DNA of 43,925 nt. Source: Actinomycetota bacterium. Lineage in GTDB: Bacteria > Actinomycetota > Acidimicrobiia > Spongiisociales > UBA4744. The translations under genes and the position numbers were made by a program. Below are positions 39,397 to 43,925 of this stretch, in pieces. The notes below the pieces were generated by a model. That model made no database searches. It saw nothing but the letters and a program-made list of their open reading frames with translations, and was not told where the DNA came from. Position 1 is the first letter of the stretch. The number at the start of each line of letters is the position of its first letter. The DNA is taken from NCBI GenBank assembly GCA_013152275.1, contig JAADGS010000032.1, positions 1 to 43,925 of the forward strand, given 5' to 3'.

Positions 39397-40770
39397 ATGG
39401 AACGGGGCATGCTCGGCATCGACGACCTTCGAGCCAGAGTGGAGACCGACGAGATCGACACCGTCGTTGTCGCGTTCACCGACCACTATGGAAGGGTGCA
39501 CGGCAAGCGTGTCGACGGCCGGTTCTTCGTCGACGAGGTGTACGAGCACGGCACACACGCCTGCGACTACCTGCTGACCGTCGATATGGAGATGGAACCG
39601 GTCCCCGGATATCGATACGCGAGCTGGGAGTTCGGGTACGGCGACTTTCACATGGTGCCGGATCTGTCGACCCTTCGCGTGGCGGACTGGCTTTCCACCA
39701 GCGCGATCGTGCTGTGCGATCTCGAGGACACCACGACCGGCGAGTTGGTTCCCGTCGCACCCCGTTCGATGCTGCGACGCCAGATCGATCATGCCGCCGA
39801 AATGGGATACACGGCCAAGGCGGCTTCGGAACTCGAGTACTTCCTGTACGAGACGAGCTACCGCGAAGGCGCCGAGTGTCGCTACCAGAATCTCACCCCT
39901 GCCGGCTGGTACATCGAGGACTATCACCTGTTCCAGGGCGCCCGCGAAGAGCACTACAACGCAGCGGTGCGTCGTCACCTGAGCCGGTCCGGAATCCCTG
40001 TCGAGAACTCCAAGGGCGAATGGGGACGAGGGCAGCACGAGATGAACATCCGCTACGCGGGCATTCTCGAGATGGCGGATCGGCACACGATCATGAAACT
40101 GGCGATGAAGGACATCGCCGAGCAGAAGGGTGTCAGCGTCACCTTCATGGCCAAGCCCGATGCCGCCGAAGCAGGATCGAGCTGCCATGTGCACGCGAGT
40201 TTGTGGCGGGACGGCGCCAATGTCTTCCCCGGCGACAAGAAGATGGGTCCGATCTCGGGCTCCGACGACTTCCGCTGGTTCCTCGGAGGGTGGATGGCCC
40301 ACGCTTCCGAGGCGATGGTCGCCTATGCACCGACGGTCAACTCCTACAAGCGCTATCAGGACAAGTCCTGGGCGCCGACCCGTATCGCCTGGAGCTACGA
40401 CAACCGCACTGCAGGGTTCCGGGTCGTGGGGCGCGGTGAGAGTCTGCGCATCGAATGTCGGATTCCCGGGGCCGATGCAAATCCGTATCTCGTGTATGCG
40501 ACCGTCCTCGCCTCGGGGCTCGACGGCATCGCCAACCGGATCGAGCCGCCGGAGATCTTCGAAGGCAACGTGTACGCAGCACGAGACCTTCCTCGTGTCG
40601 CGCGCACCCTGCGCGATGCGACCGACGGTTTCGAAGGCAGCGCCTTCCTGCGGGAAGCGTTTGGCGCCGACGTACACGAGCACTACCTGCACTTCTTCCG
40701 GACCGAACAGGCCGCCTACGACAACGCCGTGACCGACTGGGAGAAGTGGCGCTACTTCGAACGTATCTGA
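39397..40770 (+). CDS. Glutamine-synthetase-family gamma-glutamyl ligase (GlnA3/GlnA4/PuuA-like)
   Basis: This 457-residue protein is a glutamine synthetase homologue: KAASELEYFL (metal-ligand Glu), GQHEMNIRYA, VSVTFMAKPDAAEAGSSCHVHASLW (the KP and HxH region), NSYKRYQDKSWAPTRIAWSYDNRTAGFRV, and RIECRIPGADANPYL. The WAPTRIAW and ADANPYL variants are typical of the group that ligates glutamate to amines (putrescine, ethanolamine) instead of ammonia. It leads a four-gene operon with an SDR, an aldehyde dehydrogenase and an amidotransferase, which matches the gamma-glutamylation route for amine catabolism. AAGGA lies eight bases before ATG 39397; ATG 39409 is possible. Confidence 0.88.
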   Translation: MERGMLGIDDLRARVETDEIDTVVVAFTDHYGRVHGKRVDGRFFVDEVYEHGTHACDYLLTVDMEMEPVPGYRYASWEFGYGDFHMVPDLSTLRVADWLSTSAIVLCDLEDTTTGELVPVAPRSMLRRQIDHAAEMGYTAKAASELEYFLYETSYREGAECRYQNLTPAGWYIEDYHLFQGAREEHYNAAVRRHLSRSGIPVENSKGEWGRGQHEMNIRYAGILEMADRHTIMKLAMKDIAEQKGVSVTFMAKPDAAEAGSSCHVHASLWRDGANVFPGDKKMGPISGSDDFRWFLGGWMAHASEAMVAYAPTVNSYKRYQDKSWAPTRIAWSYDNRTAGFRVVGRGESLRIECRIPGADANPYLVYATVLASGLDGIANRIEPPEIFEGNVYAARDLPRVARTLRDATDGFEGSAFLREAFGADVHEHYLHFFRTEQAAYDNAVTDWEKWRYFERI

Positions 40771-40778
40771 GGAGAACC

Positions 40779-41555
40779 ATGAACAGACTCGATGGGAAGA
40801 CCGCGTTGATCACCGGAGCGGGGAGCGGCATCGGTCGTGAGACCGCCCTGCTGTTCTCCGCAGAAGGCGCGGCGGTCGCGGCGGTCGACATCGATTTCGA
40901 TGCGGTGACGGCCACGGTCGCCGAGATCGAGGAAACAGGCGGCAGGGCGGTGGCGATTCGCGCCGACGTCTCGAGATCGGCCGACAACGAGGCGATGGTA
41001 ACTGTCGCCGACGAGGCGTTCGGGCGACTCGATGTGCTCTTTCTCAACGCCGGCATCATGCATTCGGCCGACGGCGATGCAGTCGGCACCGACGAGGCCG
41101 TGTGGGATCTGACGATGGACATCAACGCCAAGGGTGTCTTCCTCGGCTGCAAGTACGGGATCCCCGCGTTGCGCCGTGCCGGCGGTGGATCCGTCATCAA
41201 CACCGCCTCATTCGTGGCCGTCATGGGTGCCGCCACTCCGCAGATCGCCTACACGGCGTCGAAAGGGGCGGTCCTTGCGATGACCCGCGAGCTGGCGATC
41301 GTGCATGCGAAGGAGAACATCAGGGTCAATGCACTCTGCCCGGGGCCGCTGCACACCGAACTGCTGATGAAGTTCCTCGATACGCCCGAGAAGAAACGGC
41401 GGCGTCTCGTGCATCTGCCGATGGGACGGTTCGGAGAAGCCGAAGAGATGGCGAAGGCGGCTCTGTTCCTCGCCTCCGACGACTCGTCGTATGTGACAGG
41501 AACCGATTTCATGGTCGACGGGGGACTCTCCGCCGCCTACGTGACCGCGGAGTAA
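40779..41555 (+). CDS. SDR family oxidoreductase, second gene of gamma-glutamyl operon
   Basis: This 258-residue classical SDR has ITGAGSGIGRETA for NAD(P), LNAGIM around residue 90, NTASFVAVMG with the catalytic Ser, YTASK, and the C-terminal SYVTGTDFMVDGG. It begins eight bases after the ligase stop with GAGGAGA as ribosome site. An alcohol-oxidising enzyme placed between a gamma-glutamyl ligase and an aldehyde dehydrogenase suggests that the gamma-glutamylated intermediate carries a hydroxyl group that is oxidised to an aldehyde. In the polyamine (Puu) pathway an amine oxidase does this step instead. That assignment is inference from gene order. Confidence 0.9.
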   Translation: MNRLDGKTALITGAGSGIGRETALLFSAEGAAVAAVDIDFDAVTATVAEIEETGGRAVAIRADVSRSADNEAMVTVADEAFGRLDVLFLNAGIMHSADGDAVGTDEAVWDLTMDINAKGVFLGCKYGIPALRRAGGGSVINTASFVAVMGAATPQIAYTASKGAVLAMTRELAIVHAKENIRVNALCPGPLHTELLMKFLDTPEKKRRRLVHLPMGRFGEAEEMAKAALFLASDDSSYVTGTDFMVDGGLSAAYVTAE

Positions 41556-41558
41556 GGG

Positions 41559-42992
41559 ATGAAAGGCATGTTCATCGACGGGACCGCCATCAAAAGCGCA
41601 GACGGAACCGCCGTCACCATCATCGATCCTGCGAACGGTCGGGCCCTCGCAGATGTCGCCCGTGCGACTCCGGACGACGTGGATCGGGCGGTTCGGATCG
41701 CTCATGGGCGGTTCGGAGTGTGGCGCAAGACATCTCCAGGCGAACGGCGGGACGTCCTTCGGCGGCTCGCGGGACTGATCCGCCGGGACCATGAGCGGTT
41801 GGCGAGGATCGAGTCCTCCAACGTCGGCAAGCCGATCTCGGCTGCTCGCGGTGAGATCGAGGCGGCCGCCGCCACCTTCGACTACTACGCAGGAGCCGTC
41901 GACAAGATCCACGGGCAGACGATCCCGACCGGTGCGCCGGGAACGCTGCTCACGTTCCGCGAGCCGCTTGGCGTGTGCGGCCTGATCGTGCCGTGGAACT
42001 TCCCGATGCTGATCCTGTCGTGGAAGACGGCGCCGGCTCTCGCCATGGGGAACACCATCGTCGCGAAGCCCGCCGAGGTGACGCCGCTGTCGGCGCTGGC
42101 GCTTGCCGAACTCGCCCTCGAGGCAGGAGTGCCGCCAGGCGTGTTCAACGTCGTTCCGGGCAAGGGATCGATCGCAGGTGAAGCACTCGTGCGCCATCCG
42201 CTGGTCCGCAAGCTGTCGTTCACCGGCTCGACCGAGGTCGGTACCAGGGTGATGCAAGGTGCAGCCGAAGGCATCAAGCGGGTGTCGCTCGAGCTTGGCG
42301 GCAAGTCCGCGAACGTGGTGTTCGCCGACGCGAACATGGAGCCATGTGTCGAATCGTCGATCTGGGCCGTGTACGACAACGCCGGACAGGACTGCTGCTC
42401 CCGCAGCCGGATCCTCGTGGAGCGGCCGATCTTCGAAGAGTTCGTGCAACGGTTCTCCGCCAGGGCTTCGACGATCAAACTCGGAGATCCCGCAGACGAA
42501 GCCACGGAGATGGGGCCGCTGATCACCCCTGCCCATCGTGAACTCGTCGAGAGATACCTCGAGATCGGTGATGCCGCCGGAGCAACCCGGATGTGCGGCG
42601 GCGAGCGCCCGGGCGGGGCCCTTGGCGAAGGCAACTACCTCACCCCGGCCGTGTACATCGATGTCAAGCCGGAGATGGCCATCATGCAAGAGGAGATCTT
42701 CGGTCCGGTCGTCGCCATCATCGCCTTCGAAGGTGAGGAGGAGGCGGTCCACCTCGCCAACGACAGCGACTACGGGCTCTCGGGCTCGGTATGGACCCGT
42801 GACATCGGGCGCGCCCTGCGATTCGTGCGCGAGTTCGAAACTGGGATGATCTCGGTGAACTCGAGTTCCAGCGTCCACATCGAGGCACCGTTCGGCGGGA
42901 TGAAGAAGAGCGGCATCGGTCGTGAGCAAGGCATGGTCGCGCTCGATCATTACAGCGACTACAAATCCGTGTTCATCGCGGACAGCCGATGA
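41559..42992 (+). CDS. Aldehyde dehydrogenase (PuuC-like)
   Basis: This 477-residue NAD(P)-dependent aldehyde dehydrogenase has VPWNFPMLILSWKTAPALAMG, FTGSTEVG, the catalytic-Glu motif LELGGKSANVVF, and a catalytic cysteine in NAGQDCCSRSR. EEIFGPVV and PFGGMKKSGIGREQG are also present. The family oxidises aldehydes to acids; within this operon the likely substrate is a gamma-glutamyl aldehyde, as for PuuC. It starts three bases after the SDR stop and overlaps the amidotransferase start in ATGA. A second cysteine next to the catalytic one is seen in several gamma-aminobutyraldehyde-type enzymes. Confidence 0.93.
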   Translation: MKGMFIDGTAIKSADGTAVTIIDPANGRALADVARATPDDVDRAVRIAHGRFGVWRKTSPGERRDVLRRLAGLIRRDHERLARIESSNVGKPISAARGEIEAAAATFDYYAGAVDKIHGQTIPTGAPGTLLTFREPLGVCGLIVPWNFPMLILSWKTAPALAMGNTIVAKPAEVTPLSALALAELALEAGVPPGVFNVVPGKGSIAGEALVRHPLVRKLSFTGSTEVGTRVMQGAAEGIKRVSLELGGKSANVVFADANMEPCVESSIWAVYDNAGQDCCSRSRILVERPIFEEFVQRFSARASTIKLGDPADEATEMGPLITPAHRELVERYLEIGDAAGATRMCGGERPGGALGEGNYLTPAVYIDVKPEMAIMQEEIFGPVVAIIAFEGEEEAVHLANDSDYGLSGSVWTRDIGRALRFVREFETGMISVNSSSSVHIEAPFGGMKKSGIGREQGMVALDHYSDYKSVFIADSR

Positions 42993-43693
42993 ACGTCGGG
43001 ATTCTCATCTGCGACCACGTGTCGGACCGGTTCCGGTCGATCTCGGGCGACTTCCCGGATATGTTCCGGAGCCTCTTCGCCCGGGCGGCATCCGATGTGC
43101 GGCTCAGGTTCTATGACCTGGCCGGGGGCGAGGAGCCCGACTCGCTCAACGAATGCGACGTCTGGTTGGCCACCGGAGCAAGAGCTTCCGTCTACGATCC
43201 ACTACCGATAGCGACAAGGCTCGAGCGTCTCGTCGTCGGCATCTACGAAGGCGGCCACCGATACTTCGGGATCTGTTTCGGCCACCAGATGATCGCGCAG
43301 GCGCTCGGCGGGCGGGTCGAGAGGTCGACCCGCGGCTGGGGAGTCGGGGTCCATGTCGCCAAAGTCGTCGACGAGGCGGCGTGGATGCGGCCACCGGCCC
43401 GCCGGCTGCGCCTTCTGATGACCCACCAGGATCAGATCGAGAAGCTCCCACCAGGCGGTCGGACGCTCGCATCGAGCGAGCACTGTCCCATCTGGATGCT
43501 CTCCGTCGATGACCACATGGTCGGGGTGCAGGGGCATCCGGAGTTCACACCCGCCTTCGCAGGAGCCTTGCTGACGGAACGCAGAGATGACATCGGCACT
43601 GCCGTCGCCGATGTCGCACAGGCGACGTTGCACGATGCGACCGACGAGGCGCTGCTGGCCGATTGGATCATCGAGTTCGCCCGCGCCGAGTAG
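42989..43693 (+). CDS. Class I glutamine amidotransferase-like gamma-glutamyl hydrolase
   Basis: This 234-residue protein has a class I amidotransferase fold with the nucleophile in YFGICFGHQMIAQALGG and the His/Glu pair in VGVQGHPEFT. No synthetase domain is attached. Stand-alone proteins of this type resemble GMP-synthase amidotransferase domains and, within amine-catabolism operons, can hydrolyse gamma-glutamyl bonds as PuuD does, releasing glutamate and the oxidised product. As last gene of the operon it completes a plausible ligation, oxidation, oxidation, hydrolysis cycle. Its sequence is closer to the GMP-synthase-like type than to PuuD itself, so the substrate remains open. Confidence 0.85.
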   Translation: MNVGILICDHVSDRFRSISGDFPDMFRSLFARAASDVRLRFYDLAGGEEPDSLNECDVWLATGARASVYDPLPIATRLERLVVGIYEGGHRYFGICFGHQMIAQALGGRVERSTRGWGVGVHVAKVVDEAAWMRPPARRLRLLMTHQDQIEKLPPGGRTLASSEHCPIWMLSVDDHMVGVQGHPEFTPAFAGALLTERRDDIGTAVADVAQATLHDATDEALLADWIIEFARAE

Positions 43694-43746
43694 TCGAAGC
43701 CTCATCCACGGTCGCAGTTCGCTTTGATCGCCCTGTCCGGTATCCG

Positions 43747-43759
43747 GTGCTTCGTATCG
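43747..43759 (+). repeat. 13-bp repeat GTGCTTCGTATCG (second copy)
   Basis: Identical to 35727-35739. It lies between the amidotransferase stop and the 43-bp repeats in a non-coding tail. Confidence 0.45.
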
Positions 43760-43813
43760 TGGCCTCAGGTCGACTCAAGACCGCTGGGTGATGCGTCTAT
43801 TGGTCCCCCCAAG

Positions 43814-43925
43814 GGAGCGAAGCGACCGCAGGGGGGAAAGTACCGCAGCGGCTTTGCGCTGGGGTAGGGGGGTCTTTGTCGGGGAGCGGAGCGACCGTAG
43901 GGGGGAAGGTGCCGTAGCGGCTTTG
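43814..43925 (+). repeat. 43-bp direct repeats, 69-bp period, running off the window
   Basis: Two 43-base copies (43814-43856 and 43883-43925) differ at five positions, all transitions. Each begins GGAGCGAAGCGACCGC or the variant GGAGCGGAGCGACCGT and ends CGGCTTTG. A G-rich spacer separates them. The array may continue to the right. No open frame or known repeat family is recognised. Confidence 0.8.

Noticed and set aside
41208-42950. 580-codon open frame on the minus strand
   Set aside because: It overlaps the SDR and aldehyde dehydrogenase genes, whose catalytic motifs are complete. The antisense frame shows only low-complexity sequence.
43814-43925. A CRISPR array
   Set aside because: The repeat units are 43 bases with 26-base G-rich spacing and five mismatches between copies, only two copies are visible, and no cas gene is present.

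Overview
The window reads as chromosomal DNA of a high-GC actinobacterium. Supporting features are the strongly GC-biased codon use, many GTG starts with 4-base stop/start overlaps (ATGA, GTGA), several probable leaderless starts, lipoprotein and Tat signals, a Septum_form-type domain, an MMPL exporter, a CmtR-like ArsR regulator and an AroQ-fused DAHP synthase. A deep-branching class such as Acidimicrobiia is plausible, but I cannot prove it from sequence alone. No rRNA, complete tRNA, CRISPR array or insertion sequence was seen.

Layout. 1-2850 is the end of a mobile island. It holds the tail of one AbiE toxin-antitoxin pair (toxin truncated), a complete second AbiEi/AbiEii pair with a DUF3024 gene, and then a 3' tRNA-Met-like fragment that looks like an attachment scar. 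A decapitated, frameshifted tetR lies just beyond it. 3.3-9.5 kb holds oxidoreductases, a mutarotase-like protein, a methyltransferase, and a tetR/Acg-nitroreductase pair with a clear palindromic operator. 10.0-13.8 kb holds two paralogous lipoprotein trypsin/PDZ proteins; the first has lost the whole catalytic triad. 13.9-18.7 kb holds a DEAD-box/RRM helicase and a tetR/MMPL efflux pair.

19.2-31.7 kb is a heavy-metal block. A leftward sigma-arsR-merA unit faces a rightward, tightly overlapped unit: a MerF-like membrane protein, a TlpA thioredoxin, CcdA, and a second MerA-like flavoprotein. It is followed by an unrecognised three-gene unit (Met-rich repeat protein, 2-TM protein, roughly 9-TM protein ending in the same type of Met-rich repeat). 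Then come a MerR regulator with a textbook 19-bp-spacer operator, a P1B ATPase with YPC instead of CPC, and an ICMT-like methyltransferase.

31.9-35.1 kb is a leftward aroF-tyrA-pheA operon for Phe/Tyr synthesis. It is preceded by a previously unannotated, Tyr/Phe-rich leader peptide and mutually exclusive hairpins, which together form a trp-type attenuator. 35.1-39.3 kb holds DUF1697, a 5'-truncated exonuclease III gene, a baeRF-type protein and a DUF4173-type membrane protein. 39.4-43.7 kb is a four-gene operon (glutamine-synthetase-like ligase, SDR, aldehyde dehydrogenase, class I glutamine amidotransferase). It fits catabolism of an amino alcohol or amine through gamma-glutamylated intermediates. 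The window ends in a 69-bp-period direct repeat.
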